Source: Planctomycetota bacterium (GTDB taxonomy: Bacteria; Planctomycetota; Planctomycetia; Pirellulales; Pirellulaceae). Taken from it: a stretch of DNA of 41,108 bases. Each line of letters opens with the position of its first letter. The first letter of the stretch is position 1. Positions 1 through 9,036 of the stretch are shown piece by piece. The notes beneath the pieces are model-generated. The model was not told where the DNA came from. It ran no database searches and saw only the letters and a program-made list of their open reading frames with translations. Where the stretch lies: positions 1-41,108 of the forward strand of contig CAUJKA010000476.1 in the NCBI GenBank assembly GCA_963204965.1. The letters run 5' to 3'. A program made the translations under genes and the position numbers.

Positions 1-259
1 TTCGTCTGTAGATATCGATTGCCAGTCGCGGCTTCCCCAATCGCAATTGACAAACAGCGGTTGCGTTTGCCAGCCAGGGCGAATTTGATTTGGATCGTTG
101 CAACAACTCAAGGGCTTTGTCCGTTGCCCCTTCTTGAAGCAATCGATCAACGTTCTTCAAAACGCTCTCAACTTCCGTAGGCCATTCTGTTGGCGAATCG
201 GATTGTGTTTCTAGGTTTCGAACTTTATTTTCAGTTTTGGCTTGTTGGATCTTACTCAT
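1..259 (-). CDS. TPR-like repeat protein, 5' part only (runs off the window)
   Basis: Reading the minus strand from an ATG at 259 gives 86 uninterrupted codons that run off the left edge, so only the N-terminus is present. The peptide begins MSKIQQAKTENK and, after a polar stretch, shows a helical-hairpin pattern (VLKNVDRLLQEGATDKALELL, then WLANATAVCQLRLGKPRLAIDIY) with the small/large residue spacing of tetratricopeptide repeats (A, G/A and Y/L positions about 34 apart). No signal peptide is visible, so a cytoplasmic protein-interaction role is likely. The C-terminal remainder is outside the window, so any catalytic domain cannot be judged. TPR assignment is by eye. Confidence 0.6.
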   Translation of the reverse strand, partial: MSKIQQAKTENKVRNLETQSDSPTEWPTEVESVLKNVDRLLQEGATDKALELLQRSKSNSPWLANATAVCQLRLGKPRLAIDIYRR

Positions 260-1165
260 AATGGGTGCTTTGTACTAACACATTCTTTAACGATAGCGCA
301 GCGACAACGAACTCATCGGCCAGCAGGATCGATGCGTCTGAGACGCGGAACCTGCGCACATACGAGCGTTGAAATGGTCGCGAAAGACGGATTGCTTCCG
401 CAACTGCTGCAAAGAATGAGACACAAGATGCAATCAGTTAATGATTCGCTTGCAGACTCATGAAACTACGCGACAGAAAGTGTCACGCGTGCCAGCGGCA
501 GAGAAGTACCTGTACAGAAGTTGCCAGAGTGGCCTGGCGCGAAGTAGGAGACGAGTGCAATCGATTCCATGGCGAGTTGAGCCGAGATGCGAATCGCTGA
601 ATCAACGCGACACCATTGGAGCCTGACCGACCATCAACACTTGGCAGCGATCGATTCTCTTGTCGCAAAGCCTGCTGCGTTGAGGTATGTTCGCTACTTA
701 GTGTAGCTCTTTGATTGGCAGTACCATGTTGTGTGAAAGTAGATGTACAGTCTTTCAGTCCAAGAGGACTCGATTGCGAACCACACTGCGGGCCGGTATG
801 CAGACTTCCCAAATGGCTTGACAGGCATGCGGCAGAAGTGCAGGCTCCGAAGAGAATCTCAAGAATGATGATTGCGAAGACTGTCATGAATGCTGCGTTT
901 TCTTACCTACTTTGCAGCTTCTAACTGCAAGCAACTTTAAACTGCCATCGAGATTACAATAACTTCTTGAAGTTGAACAGAGGAACTTGAGAACGGCGTA
1001 TCTCCCCTAAACGCCCCTAAGGTGAGTTTCATGCCCAATTCCTAGCGACAGTCGCTGATGGAGAAAGAATCTCAGAATCTGAACCATATTCATGATTTCA
1101 AGAACCATGGGTTTGACTTAGAATCTTGGCTTCAAACACTTGTCCGCACGATACTTGGAGTAAGC
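260..1165. other. 906-base stretch without a convincing gene
   Basis: Between the TPR-like gene and the permease there is no open frame with a recognisable domain. The longest frame is the weak minus-strand candidate at 483-887, listed separately. A small hairpin (GCGTC-TGA-GACGC, around 329-341) and a short direct repeat CCCCTAAACG/CCCCTAAGG (around 1005-1022) are visible; neither is distinctive. The right part presumably carries the promoter of the permease gene, but no clear -35/-10 pair stands out. Confidence 0.5.
483..887 (-). CDS. Possible small secreted Cys-containing protein (weak candidate)
   Basis: A 134-codon frame on the minus strand starts with a hydrophobic segment (MTVFAIIILEILFGACTSAA) that resembles a signal peptide or lipoprotein signal, followed by a Ser/Thr/Gln-rich low-complexity region with scattered Cys. 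A purine-rich GTAGGTAAG lies upstream of the ATG but further away than usual. The composition of the rest is like random sequence, there is no known domain, and overlapping frames exist on the plus strand. Listed because it is the only plausible gene in a 900-base gap; it may well be spurious. Confidence 0.2.
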   Translation of the reverse strand: MTVFAIIILEILFGACTSAACLSSHLGSLHTGPQCGSQSSPLGLKDCTSTFTQHGTANQRATLSSEHTSTQQALRQENRSLPSVDGRSGSNGVALIQRFASRLNSPWNRLHSSPTSRQATLATSVQVLLCRWHA

Positions 1166-2653
1166 ATGAGCTTGTTCGTTCGTAAACCGCTTGCCACGTT
1201 AGTAGCTGAGTCTCAGGAGACCGGTGAGCATACACTGCATCGCCATCTGGGAGCCTTCAATCTGATTCTGCTCGGTATCGGAGCAATCATCGGTGCGGGG
1301 CTTTTCGTTCGAACGGCGGCGGCGGCAGCAAATCATGCTGGCCCAAGCGTAACGTTCAGCTTTATTGTCGCGGCTATCGGGTGTGCGTTTGCGGGAATGT
1401 GCTACGCCGAATTTGCTTCGATGACGCCCGTAGCAGGTAGTGCTTACACCTATTCCTACGCCACGATGGGCGAGTTCTTTGCGTGGATCATTGGATGGGA
1501 CTTGGTCTTGGAGTACGCGCTGGGTGCTGCGACAGTAGCTATCGCTTGGTCTGAATACCTGAACAAGTTAACCGAACAGTTTTTTGGCTGGTCGGTACCG
1601 TACGAATATTGCCACTCTCCTTTTCAATCACAAACGATTGGTGAAGTAACGACTCAAGGCATCATCAACTTACCCGCGATCTTTATCTTGCTTGTGTTGA
1701 CGCTAGTGCTCGTTCGAGGAATTCAAGAATCAGCTTGGGTCAATGGCGTGATTGTATTTGTGAAGGTGATTATCGTCGCATTGGTCATCGCCTTTGGATG
1801 GAGCTTTATCAATCCAGAGAATCATACTCCCATGATTCCAAAGCCGACCGAATACGATGGGCATGCATTCGGTGGATGGAAAGGAATTCTGGCTGGTGCG
1901 GGAGTTGTGTTCTTCGCCTTCATCGGATTTGATGCCGTATCCACGGCAGCTCAGGAAACCAAGAATCCAGCTAAGAACATGCCGATTGGAATTCTTGGCT
2001 CATTGACTATCTGCACAGTGCTGTACGTTCTTTTTAGCTATGTACTGACTGGGATCTCCAGCTACGAAGAGTTTCGTGATCCATCGCGTGGCGGTGAAGC
2101 CTCGGTGACTTACGCCATCGCGACTCACATGCCAGGATATGATTGGTTGGCCAAGCTGGTCACAGTGGCGATCCTGTTTGGCTTCTCGTCGGTAATCATG
2201 GTGATGTTGCTGGGACAGAGTCGCGTCTTCTTCTCGATGTCCCGCGATGGACTTGTTCCGAAGGTATTCTCACAGATTCATCCCAAGTATCGCACTCCCT
2301 GGAAGTCCAACTGGTTGTTCTTCGTGTTCGTAGCCGTGTTTGCAGCGTTTGTTCCTGGAGACGTGGTTGGTGATATGACCAGTATTGGAACGCTGTTCGC
2401 ATTCGTTCTGGTGTCAGTTGGCATCATCATCATGCGCAAGTCGGACCCGAATGCCGAACGGCCATTCCGCACTCCTCTGGTTCCCTTGGTGCCAATTCTA
2501 GGTGCGCTGATCTGCGGAGCGATGATCTTTGGCTTGGGCAACGAGAATTGGATGCGCCTAGTGGTTTGGCTGGCAATTGGGTTTGTAATCTACTTCGGCT
2601 ACAGCATGCGACACAGCAAAGTTCGATTAGCCGCCAAAGGCAAAGCGAGCTAG
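1166..2653 (+). CDS. APC-superfamily amino acid permease (cationic amino acid transporter type)
   Basis: Integral inner-membrane secondary transporter of the amino acid/polyamine/organocation superfamily, about 12 membrane segments in 495 residues. The first helix carries the family signature for substrate binding (GIGAIIGAGLFV), followed by the conserved YAEFASMTPVAGSAYTYSY block and GWDLVLEYALG, all typical of the CAT/YfnA-like branch (cationic or broad amino acid uptake). The frame is open from 1058, but the ATG at 1166 has a good Shine-Dalgarno (GGAG at 1157-1160) and starts at the family's usual MSLFxRKPL position, so I choose it. The TAG stop (2651-2653) is supplied by the first bases of a MITE-like element (see 2650-2793), so the native C-terminus may have been altered slightly. 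Exact substrate cannot be read from sequence. Confidence 0.9.
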   Translation: MSLFVRKPLATLVAESQETGEHTLHRHLGAFNLILLGIGAIIGAGLFVRTAAAAANHAGPSVTFSFIVAAIGCAFAGMCYAEFASMTPVAGSAYTYSYATMGEFFAWIIGWDLVLEYALGAATVAIAWSEYLNKLTEQFFGWSVPYEYCHSPFQSQTIGEVTTQGIINLPAIFILLVLTLVLVRGIQESAWVNGVIVFVKVIIVALVIAFGWSFINPENHTPMIPKPTEYDGHAFGGWKGILAGAGVVFFAFIGFDAVSTAAQETKNPAKNMPIGILGSLTICTVLYVLFSYVLTGISSYEEFRDPSRGGEASVTYAIATHMPGYDWLAKLVTVAILFGFSSVIMVMLLGQSRVFFSMSRDGLVPKVFSQIHPKYRTPWKSNWLFFVFVAVFAAFVPGDVVGDMTSIGTLFAFVLVSVGIIIMRKSDPNAERPFRTPLVPLVPILGALICGAMIFGLGNENWMRLVVWLAIGFVIYFGYSMRHSKVRLAAKGKAS

Positions 2654-2793
2654 TGCATTGTTCCAATTTAGAGTTAGGGCTGCCTAGGGCTGCTCAGGGC
2701 TGCCTTAGTGGACAAGGTGGACGAGGTGACGAATCCCCGGCAAATTACTGTGTGACCGGACTCGTTACCTCGTCCACTACCTCTTGCCACTAG
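2650..2793. repeat. MITE-like palindromic element, copy 1
   Basis: Begins CTAGTGCATTGTTCC and ends in CACTAG, matching the ends of the copy at 24925-25056. Inside lies a large inverted repeat: TGGACGAGGTGACGAATCC pairs imperfectly with GGACTCGTTACCTCGTCCA around a 20-25 base loop containing TGTGACC. The left half has three near-identical ~10-base units (AGGGCTGCC/AGGGCTGCT, 2676-2704) that the other copy lacks, and the right end has lost the ACAAAG part of the terminal repeat. No coding capacity. It sits exactly at the 3' end of the permease gene and contributes its stop codon. Confidence 0.75.
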
Positions 2794-2927
2794 ATCTCAA
2801 TTCTCAAAATTGGCATTTTGGTGTATCCTGTGCCAACGCTGTAACTCATGCTATCTACACGTTCAGAGCTTAACGGCTCGGCAAACCGTAGGTGAATCCC
2901 CAAACTCGTATTCAGGAAGTGTCGAGC

Positions 2928-3905
2928 GTGGCAACAATTAAACGTATTTTGGTCACTGGCGGCGCTGGCTTTTTGGGTTCGCATATGTGCGAACGCCTAG
3001 TCGCTGAAGGCCATGATGTCATCTGCTTGGACAACTTCTTCACCAGTCAAAAGTCCAACGTTGTCCATCTGTTGGGCAAGCCAAATTTTGAATTGGTGCG
3101 TCATGACGTGACTCTTCCGATCTTCTTGGAAGTAGACGAGATCTACCACTTGGCTTGTCCAGCCGCGCCTGGTCATTACCAGTTCAATCCAATCAAGACG
3201 ATCAAGACTAGCATCTTAGGTTCGATGAACATGCTGGGCATGGCCAAGCGATGTGGTGCCAAAATATTGCTCGCCAGTACATCCGAGATCTATGGCGATC
3301 CCGAGGTCCACCCGCAGCCTGAGAGCTACCGTGGTTCGGTCAATCCGATCGGCCCGAGATCGTGCTACGACGAAGGCAAGCGAGTTGCCGAAACGTTGTT
3401 CATGGACTACTTCCGCATGAACAAGGTGAATATCCGCATCGTACGAATCTTCAATACCTATGGGCCTCGCATGCACCCGTATGATGGTCGCGTGGTGTCC
3501 AACTTCATTCGTCAAGCTTTGACCAATCAAGACATTACGATCTTTGGAGATGGCCAACAGACTCGCAGCTTCTGCTATCGAGATGACTTGGTAGAAGGGA
3601 TCGTGCGGTTGATGAACTGTCCCGATCGATTTGTGGGGCCATGCAACATCGGGAATCCCGGCGAGTTCACCATTCGCGAGTTGGCTGAACTGGTCATCGA
3701 ATTGACCGGAACCAAAGCCAAGCTCGTTGAACGCCCATTGCCGGTCGACGATCCTACGCGTCGTCGTCCTGACATTACGTTAGCCAAGAAAGAGCTTGAT
3801 TGGCAGCCAACAATTACGCTCCGCGAAGGACTGATCAAGACAATCGACTGGTTCAAGTCGATTGATATCGGACAGTACCGTCCACCCACCCCAAACTTCT
3901 CATAG
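2928..3905 (+). CDS. uxs: UDP-glucuronate decarboxylase (UDP-xylose synthase), NAD-dependent SDR
   Basis: Extended short-chain dehydrogenase that converts UDP-glucuronate to UDP-xylose in the cytoplasm, feeding cell-surface polysaccharide synthesis. Visible motifs: NAD-binding GGAGFLG (residues 11-17), the sugar-nucleotide family strand [10 protein letters not shown], active-site STSEIYGDP, and catalytic YDEGK (Tyr147, Lys151) in the typical [11 protein letters not shown] context, plus [21 protein letters not shown] and GDGQQTRSF, hallmarks of UXS/UXS1 rather than of 4,6-dehydratases or GalE. Length 325 is usual. An upstream in-frame GTG exists at 2892, but the GTG at 2928 has AGGAAG (2914-2919) at good spacing and gives the conserved (M)[11 protein letters not shown] start. 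Stand-alone gene following the MITE copy. Confidence 0.92.
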   Translation: MATIKRILVTGGAGFLGSHMCERLVAEGHDVICLDNFFTSQKSNVVHLLGKPNFELVRHDVTLPIFLEVDEIYHLACPAAPGHYQFNPIKTIKTSILGSMNMLGMAKRCGAKILLASTSEIYGDPEVHPQPESYRGSVNPIGPRSCYDEGKRVAETLFMDYFRMNKVNIRIVRIFNTYGPRMHPYDGRVVSNFIRQALTNQDITIFGDGQQTRSFCYRDDLVEGIVRLMNCPDRFVGPCNIGNPGEFTIRELAELVIELTGTKAKLVERPLPVDDPTRRRPDITLAKKELDWQPTITLREGLIKTIDWFKSIDIGQYRPPTPNFS

Positions 3906-4072
3906 ACAATTCTTAAACGAGAGTTCAGATTGAGGAAGAGCAATTAGAAATCTACTATCCTGCTGGTTCGCTAACTAACTTGAAAGTCTAACAAACTATA
4001 ATACCAAGCCACTCGGGTTCCAAAAATTAGTCGAACCTGGCAGGAATTTGACCTACCCGGACATCTTCGAAC

Positions 4073-6931
4073 ATGCAAATCAACGTGCTTGTCTTCGTGA
4101 CATTTGTTTTGTGGACGGCCGCAGCAGGAGCTAACGCAGACGATACACTTAAACTAAGATCGCTGTTCAACGAAGCCCAAGAATACTCGACCTTGACCAT
4201 CCCTCCAGGCAGTTACACTCTGGATGGAAAGCAGCCGATTGAACTCAAGTCGAACCTCACTGTTATCGCAACAGGAGCGAGGTTTATTCTGCCTGAGTCG
4301 CTTGAAGACCAGGCTCGTGTCGTTCTGTTTAGTGGTGAGAATATTCGCAACCTTCATTGGCAAGGCGGACACTTCGAAGGAAATGTCTTCGATCCTGCAA
4401 AGGCAGACAAGACTTGGCCGCCCAACGCAAATACGCGAGCGATTGTCATCAATACGACTCGCGACGGTGGCACTAGCGACTTGATGTTCCGCGATATCTC
4501 CAGCAACGGTTTAGGCGGGGCAGCTATCACGGTGTTGGGAGCAGTAAAGGCTGGGAGTGATCGCGAGGTTGAGCGATTTGCACAGAACGTCTCGATCCAG
4601 AACTGCACTTTGGAACGCACTGGCAAGTTCATGTGGGACTACGGCTTCTTGTGGCAGATCATCGTGTGGCCAGAAGAGTTTACCGAAACGCAACGCGCGA
4701 TGGCCCAGAAGTATTTTCGCAACGATCTTGTGCGCGACGAGCTACGGATCAAAGCTAAAGATGATCGAGTCTTCTTCATTAATAGAAAGCCTTTGCCCGT
4801 CTCACAACTGCGGGTTGGCCCTGAGTCCGAACGAGGCTACGACACAATCTGTTTCTTTGGGTCCGAGCTACCCAAGGAGATCAAGAAAGGCCGTCAGTAC
4901 TTCGTAGTGGAAAGCCAGCCCGAGTTCATCCGCATCGCGGAGACGGCTGGCGGACCGGCGATCCGATTTTCAGAGAACGCTGGATCGGATGCCAAGATGA
5001 TCACCAATCTATTTCAGTCGCATCTCGCTTTGTATGCACCGCAAGGAAGTGGTCCAGGCAAAGGCGCGTTCGATCTTGTGGGTTGTAAGTATGTGATCGT
5101 TCAAGGATGCCGCTTAAGCGCCCTTGGTGACACAATGCATATTCAAAAGTGCGATGGTGTTGTATTCACTGGCAACCACATCACTGGTTCGCGGATGGGA
5201 GCCTTCTTCCTCGCTGAGTATTGCAAGAATGCAACGATTACAGGCAACACGGTCGACGGCACCAATGGTTCGCGAGTCATCAGCGTCGAGAAATCGTGCG
5301 AGGATGTGGTGATTTCCGGGAACTCTTTCCGTGGTGGTGGGCGTGGTTCATGGATCAATCAACCACGTAACTTTGTCTTGTCCAACAACATTTTTGTAAA
5401 CAATACGACGAAGTGCCAGCCTGATCCCAAGTTTGGTCGTCGTACGTTTACCACGGGAGACTACGAGCAATATCCTGAACTTTACTTTACAACCTACGAG
5501 CCAAACGGAAATTACGGTAACATCATCGTTGAAGGCAATGTGTTTGTTAGCGGTCCGAACGCTAAACACGCGATTACTTTTGCTCCTGGTGGTGATGGAG
5601 TGCAAGTGGTGAACAATACCTTCGCCGGTTCAGCTAGGACGATACCCGAGCCGGTGGGATGCACTCGAGTCTCCATTCGTGACAATCAAGGACTGCAGAC
5701 TGATGACCTCCGTGCGTTAATTCAAGACACGCAGCTCAAGAACTCTCAGCCTAAGAAGATCTCTGAGGTCACGAGCATTCCGAACTTGGTTGCCTTTTGG
5801 GACTTTGTTGAACGTGAACCCGCGGGTCAAAGACGCTTCACAGCACATGTTCCTGCGAACTCGCCAACCAACTACCCGCTCGATGCCGCCAATTACATCA
5901 AAGACTACTGGGGTGCCGGGCGCGAAGCAACGTACGACGATTTTCCGCAACTTGGTCGCGGGCCGTTCGGAAACGCAGTCCGCATTGTGAAAGAGTCGGA
6001 CAATAACTTCCGTCCCTTTCTTTACGTGCCCCGATCGCGACTGCATGATACGCCGCTCGATATTAAGGGAGCTGGAAAGTCGGTCTCGGTGGTTGTGTGG
6101 GCGATTCGAGAAAGCGGAAATCACGCACTAGCTGGGATTTGGCATGAAGGGACAGACTTGAAACAAAGCGAGACAGCTACGATCGCGAAAGTCGAGTCTG
6201 GTCAACGACAATACGCGTTGTTTGCGGGACTGAACAAGCAAGGTAGTGCTTGCGGCCACGTTTCTGAGAATGGTGCGAGTTCATTTCTCAACCGGTACGC
6301 ATTGCACAAATGCAATTCAGTCGATGTCTCGCCCGAAGTCCCCGCCGATTCGCCCGCAGAAACGCTCGACGGGGCTTGGCAGTGTTTCGTGATGACCTTT
6401 GATCATGAAAAGGACGAACTCACTGGATGGCTTAATGGTATCGCCGGAGATCGTTGGCTGGACAATCCCAAAGCCGACAAGTTGATCTCTTCAGCGTACA
6501 ACGCTTACATGCAGGGTTACTTTGCAGGGTTGCCTGGCAAGCAGGAAGGCGAAGACGAGACGTTTCCAAAAGCTCAGTACTACAATCCGCCCGAAGACAA
6601 GCCGCTGAAAGTGACTGTGCTTAGCGAATCGGGTCAGCAAAGAGTTGAACTGCGAGAGTATCGCTACACAAAGGTCGAAGTAACGCTGCGAGATGGCAAA
6701 GACGTCGCTCGCGATTTAGTCTCGCTGCGATTGAATCCCTGGTGGTATCCACACGACCTTTACACACCCAAGGATGCGGCAACCGGTGGTCCCTTTACGA
6801 TCGGCCGAGTCATTCACAGTAGCCGCGGCGTTGGTTTCACCGGCTGGATCGGAGGGGTGGCCGTTTTTGATCGCGCATTGAGTTCGGCAGAGATCGAGAA
6901 ACTGGAATCACTTCGGAAAGTGGTTCACTAA
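4073..6931 (+). CDS. Secreted right-handed beta-helix protein with C-terminal LamG-like domain
   Basis: 952 residues with a Sec signal peptide (about 1-22, AAAGANA-D cleavage region). Residues ~25-110 resemble the pectate-lyase-like N-cap (STLTIPPGSYTLDG, a beta-helix start), and ~110-550 contain repeated short strands with Asn turns (VSIQNCTLERTG, VVFTGNHITGSR, ATITGNTVDGTN, VVISGNSFRGGG, FVLSNNIFVNN, IIVEGNVFVSG) typical of Beta_helix/PbH1 coils. Residues ~640-950 look like a concanavalin/LamG-3 domain (KSVSVVVWAIRES..., WQCFVMTFDHEKDELTGWLNGI, GWIGGVAVFDRALSSAEIEKL). This architecture suggests polysaccharide binding or lysis outside the cytoplasm; no catalytic residues can be assigned by eye. 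Convergent with the ATPase gene downstream. Confidence 0.8.
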   Translation: MQINVLVFVTFVLWTAAAGANADDTLKLRSLFNEAQEYSTLTIPPGSYTLDGKQPIELKSNLTVIATGARFILPESLEDQARVVLFSGENIRNLHWQGGHFEGNVFDPAKADKTWPPNANTRAIVINTTRDGGTSDLMFRDISSNGLGGAAITVLGAVKAGSDREVERFAQNVSIQNCTLERTGKFMWDYGFLWQIIVWPEEFTETQRAMAQKYFRNDLVRDELRIKAKDDRVFFINRKPLPVSQLRVGPESERGYDTICFFGSELPKEIKKGRQYFVVESQPEFIRIAETAGGPAIRFSENAGSDAKMITNLFQSHLALYAPQGSGPGKGAFDLVGCKYVIVQGCRLSALGDTMHIQKCDGVVFTGNHITGSRMGAFFLAEYCKNATITGNTVDGTNGSRVISVEKSCEDVVISGNSFRGGGRGSWINQPRNFVLSNNIFVNNTTKCQPDPKFGRRTFTTGDYEQYPELYFTTYEPNGNYGNIIVEGNVFVSGPNAKHAITFAPGGDGVQVVNNTFAGSARTIPEPVGCTRVSIRDNQGLQTDDLRALIQDTQLKNSQPKKISEVTSIPNLVAFWDFVEREPAGQRRFTAHVPANSPTNYPLDAANYIKDYWGAGREATYDDFPQLGRGPFGNAVRIVKESDNNFRPFLYVPRSRLHDTPLDIKGAGKSVSVVVWAIRESGNHALAGIWHEGTDLKQSETATIAKVESGQRQYALFAGLNKQGSACGHVSENGASSFLNRYALHKCNSVDVSPEVPADSPAETLDGAWQCFVMTFDHEKDELTGWLNGIAGDRWLDNPKADKLISSAYNAYMQGYFAGLPGKQEGEDETFPKAQYYNPPEDKPLKVTVLSESGQQRVELREYRYTKVEVTLRDGKDVARDLVSLRLNPWWYPHDLYTPKDAATGGPFTIGRVIHSSRGVGFTGWIGGVAVFDRALSSAEIEKLESLRKVVH

Positions 6932-6948
6932 TTTCGATCCCGATGATT

Positions 6949-6975
6949 GGACACGGAGGGCACGGACGACACGGC
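6949..6975. repeat. Three tandem 9-base units in a convergent intergenic gap
   Basis: GGACACGGA, GGGCACGGA and CGACACGGC follow each other, giving a (N3)CACGG motif every 9 bases; a related TTTCCGTGTTC follows at about 7001-7011, allowing a weak hairpin. The block lies between two convergent genes (stops at 6931 and 7033), where it could end transcription from both sides. Confidence 0.5.
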
Positions 6976-7032
6976 GAAAACCAACCGGTACGCTCGCCTT
7001 TGTTTCCGTGTTCTTTTTGATCCGACGATACC

Positions 7033-7836
7033 TTAAGCCGCTTGCGATTTGGGTAGCTCAAAGACCACTTGCTCGATGCAAGATGAATCGATGAAGCGTG
7101 CCTGTGAGACTGCTCCGGCGACAAGACCCAGATCGGCAAGTTGGATGATCTTGCGAGCAACTCCGCCGCTGCGTTCGTGAATGGTTCGAACAGCGGATTC
7201 CGTGAAGATCGGCTCTTGGCGACCAAGCTGCTGAGTGCTCCACAGTAGAAACTCGGCTGTTTGCATGAAGTCCCATGTGGGCAAGTCGATTTGCAGCTCG
7301 ACGCGTTCAATCAACGATCGGCTGACTTTCGATACCAAATGCGATTCAACTGCAAACACGATGGTCAACGGAAAGCTCATCGACATTAGTCGGCAAAGAT
7401 CGCCTTCAGCGGCGGTCGTCGAGCTCTCTGTGTCGTCGACGAGCAGGACAGTCTGAACGCCTTCGCGAGAAGCTGCGCGGAAATAGTCACACAGCGTCTT
7501 CCATGATTCGGCTGAACCGTAGATCGAGGAATCACCGGTGAGCCACACGGCTAGTTGGTGGATCAGTTCGCCACTTTGCATTCCCATCATCGACGCGCGG
7601 CTAATCTGCACGCTGGGAACTTGTGGGCTTTGTGGTGGATGATTGTGGCAATAACGTAGGACTGAAGATTTGCCCACGCCACTCTGGCCAACCAAGATGC
7701 CCACGCTTCGTCGGTTGTTGATCAAGAACTCAATGCGGGCCACAGCCTCCTCGACCGACGCGCCGAGAAACACTGAGTGGTTGTATTCGCTGGAGAATGG
7801 TGCTCCGCTCAATCGCCAAAATCGCCAGTATGTCAC
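7033..7836 (-). CDS. ExeA/GspA-like AAA ATPase
   Basis: 267-residue P-loop ATPase. The N-terminus (MTYWRFWRLSGAPFSSEYNHSVFLGASVEEAVARI, written in two parts of one helix-strand unit) is the usual opening of ExeA/general secretion pathway protein A ATPases; Walker A is GQSGVGKSS (residues 50-58), Walker B LLVDD (131-135), and the C-terminal lid contains SGGVARKIIQLADLGL, the arginine-containing sensor-2 region of this family. Unlike ExeA of Aeromonas there is no C-terminal membrane segment or peptidoglycan-binding domain. Such stand-alone ATPases are common in planctomycetes; the role (secretion, DNA-related or pilus assembly) is unproven. The start is a GTG at 7836 with AGAGGAT a few bases upstream. 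The gene is alone, convergent to the beta-helix gene and divergent from rsmE. Confidence 0.8.
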   Translation of the reverse strand: MTYWRFWRLSGAPFSSEYNHSVFLGASVEEAVARIEFLINNRRSVGILVGQSGVGKSSVLRYCHNHPPQSPQVPSVQISRASMMGMQSGELIHQLAVWLTGDSSIYGSAESWKTLCDYFRAASREGVQTVLLVDDTESSTTAAEGDLCRLMSMSFPLTIVFAVESHLVSKVSRSLIERVELQIDLPTWDFMQTAEFLLWSTQQLGRQEPIFTESAVRTIHERSGGVARKIIQLADLGLVAGAVSQARFIDSSCIEQVVFELPKSQAA

Positions 7837-8037
7837 CAGTGCATCCTCTATTCACATGCCCGAAGCATTGGGCCAGTGCCATTTAGTGCTTGGCCCGCGA
7901 GTGCTTCTTAATTTCTTGAACCACAGTGTCTTGCGATCGCCGTAGTCCGCGTTAGGAGACTTTTGCCATCCATCGTTTCAGCATCGGATGGTAGAAAGCA
8001 AAACTTGAGTACAATCGTTACAACTTGAATTCAGCCA

Positions 8038-8841
8038 ATGCTAGCTTCCCCGTATCGTGTGATGGTACAGATGAGTCCTCCTAGGTTCTTTCTCGATGTG
8101 TTTCCTGCTCAAGGCTGTGTTTCCTTGTCCAAAGAGGATGCTCGGCACGCTCAATCCGTCTTGAGGCTGAAGGTCGGAGACAGCTTGCAGTTATTTGACG
8201 GCCGCGGCAGACAGGCCGAGGCTAGCATTGTTCGAATGAGCAAGTCTTCCGTCGAAGTCGACGTCGTTGCGAGCGATTCAGTGTCGCGAGAATTGCCCAG
8301 TAAGCTTGAGCTGATCGTTGCTCTTCCCAAAGGCGACCGGCAGAAGGTGTTGATCGACATGCTGGTTCAGTTGGGAGTGGATCAATTAACCCCGCTTCAT
8401 TGTGAACGCTCCGTGGCGCAGCCCACCGACAACGCCGTAGAACGGCTACAACGATCGGTGATCGAAACGTGCAAGCAGTGTGGTCGCAATCAACTGATGC
8501 AGGTCAACGAGCCGACGAGCATCGGCCAGCTTGGGGAACAGCAACAAAATAACTCAGTCGACAGCGCACCCATTCGAACTCTCAGTCTCTTCGCGCATCC
8601 TTATGGCAATCATCGACCAGTTCTCGAATTACTCAAGAGCGCTTGTCGAGATCAAGCTAGTGCTCAGCCACCCACCGCCAGAGTCATCATTGGACCGGAA
8701 GGCGGTCTGTCGGATGTCGAGTGTGAGCAGCTATTAACAGCCGGATGGACACAAGCCAGTCTGGGTTCGAGCATTCTGCGGATCGAAACCGCAGCCATCA
8801 TGGTTGCCGCAACTTGGGCGGCTTTGAATTCTGACACGTAG
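8038..8841 (+). CDS. rsmE: 16S rRNA (uracil1498-N3)-methyltransferase RsmE
   Basis: SPOUT-class methyltransferase that uses S-adenosylmethionine to make m3U1498 in 16S rRNA of the small subunit. The N-terminal PUA-like domain (RFFLDVFPAQGCVSLSKEDARHAQSVLRLKVGDSLQLFDGRG in two consecutive strands) and the C-terminal knot with the cofactor loop IGPEGGLSDVE, LGSSILRIETAA are textbook RsmE. Length 267 allows for a slightly longer linker (QNNSVDSAPIRT) than in E. coli. Three nearby in-frame ATGs (8038, 8062, 8071) are possible; none has a strong Shine-Dalgarno, and the alignment with the family (start just before PPRFF) would favour 8071. Confidence 0.93.
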   Translation: MLASPYRVMVQMSPPRFFLDVFPAQGCVSLSKEDARHAQSVLRLKVGDSLQLFDGRGRQAEASIVRMSKSSVEVDVVASDSVSRELPSKLELIVALPKGDRQKVLIDMLVQLGVDQLTPLHCERSVAQPTDNAVERLQRSVIETCKQCGRNQLMQVNEPTSIGQLGEQQQNNSVDSAPIRTLSLFAHPYGNHRPVLELLKSACRDQASAQPPTARVIIGPEGGLSDVECEQLLTAGWTQASLGSSILRIETAAIMVAATWAALNSDT

Positions 8842-8924
8842 TCGAGCAATATGGATCAAAGACCGAGGCTGTATCCAACTCGCTATTTGGGGTAAATCTA
8901 CACTCAAAATGCTTTTGCGTCAAA

Positions 8925-8970
8925 GTGCACATGCAAAATTCATCATCTGACTATAGGTGCAAATGCATAA
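8925..8970 (+). promoter_or_regulatory. Pair of direct repeats, possible operator
   Basis: GTGCACATGCAAAA (8925-8938) and GTGCAAATGCATAA (8957-8970) are two similar 14-mers spaced 32 bases apart, about three helical turns, just upstream of the -35 hexamer proposed at 8974. TGCAAATGCA-like cores resemble half-sites of Fur-superfamily regulators, but the match is by eye and not specific. If functional, it would link the Cys/His-rich gene to a metal or stress regulator. Confidence 0.3.
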
Positions 8971-8973
8971 CAG

Positions 8974-9002
8974 TTGACGATAGCGTGCTGATCGAGTAAC
9001 AT
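8974..9002 (+). promoter_or_regulatory. Candidate sigma-70-type promoter of the Cys/His-rich gene
   Basis: TTGACG (8974-8979) and TAACAT (8997-9002) are separated by 17 bases. The -10 overlaps an in-frame ATG at 9001, which argues for translation starting at the second ATG, 9037. Confidence 0.4.
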
Positions 9003-9036
9003 GGGCGTGTTTTCCCATGTTTCTCTCGGAAATTCT

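Noticed and set aside
715..924. 69-codon Cys-containing plus-strand frame
   Set aside because: No Shine-Dalgarno, no domain, opposite to an equally weak minus-strand frame.
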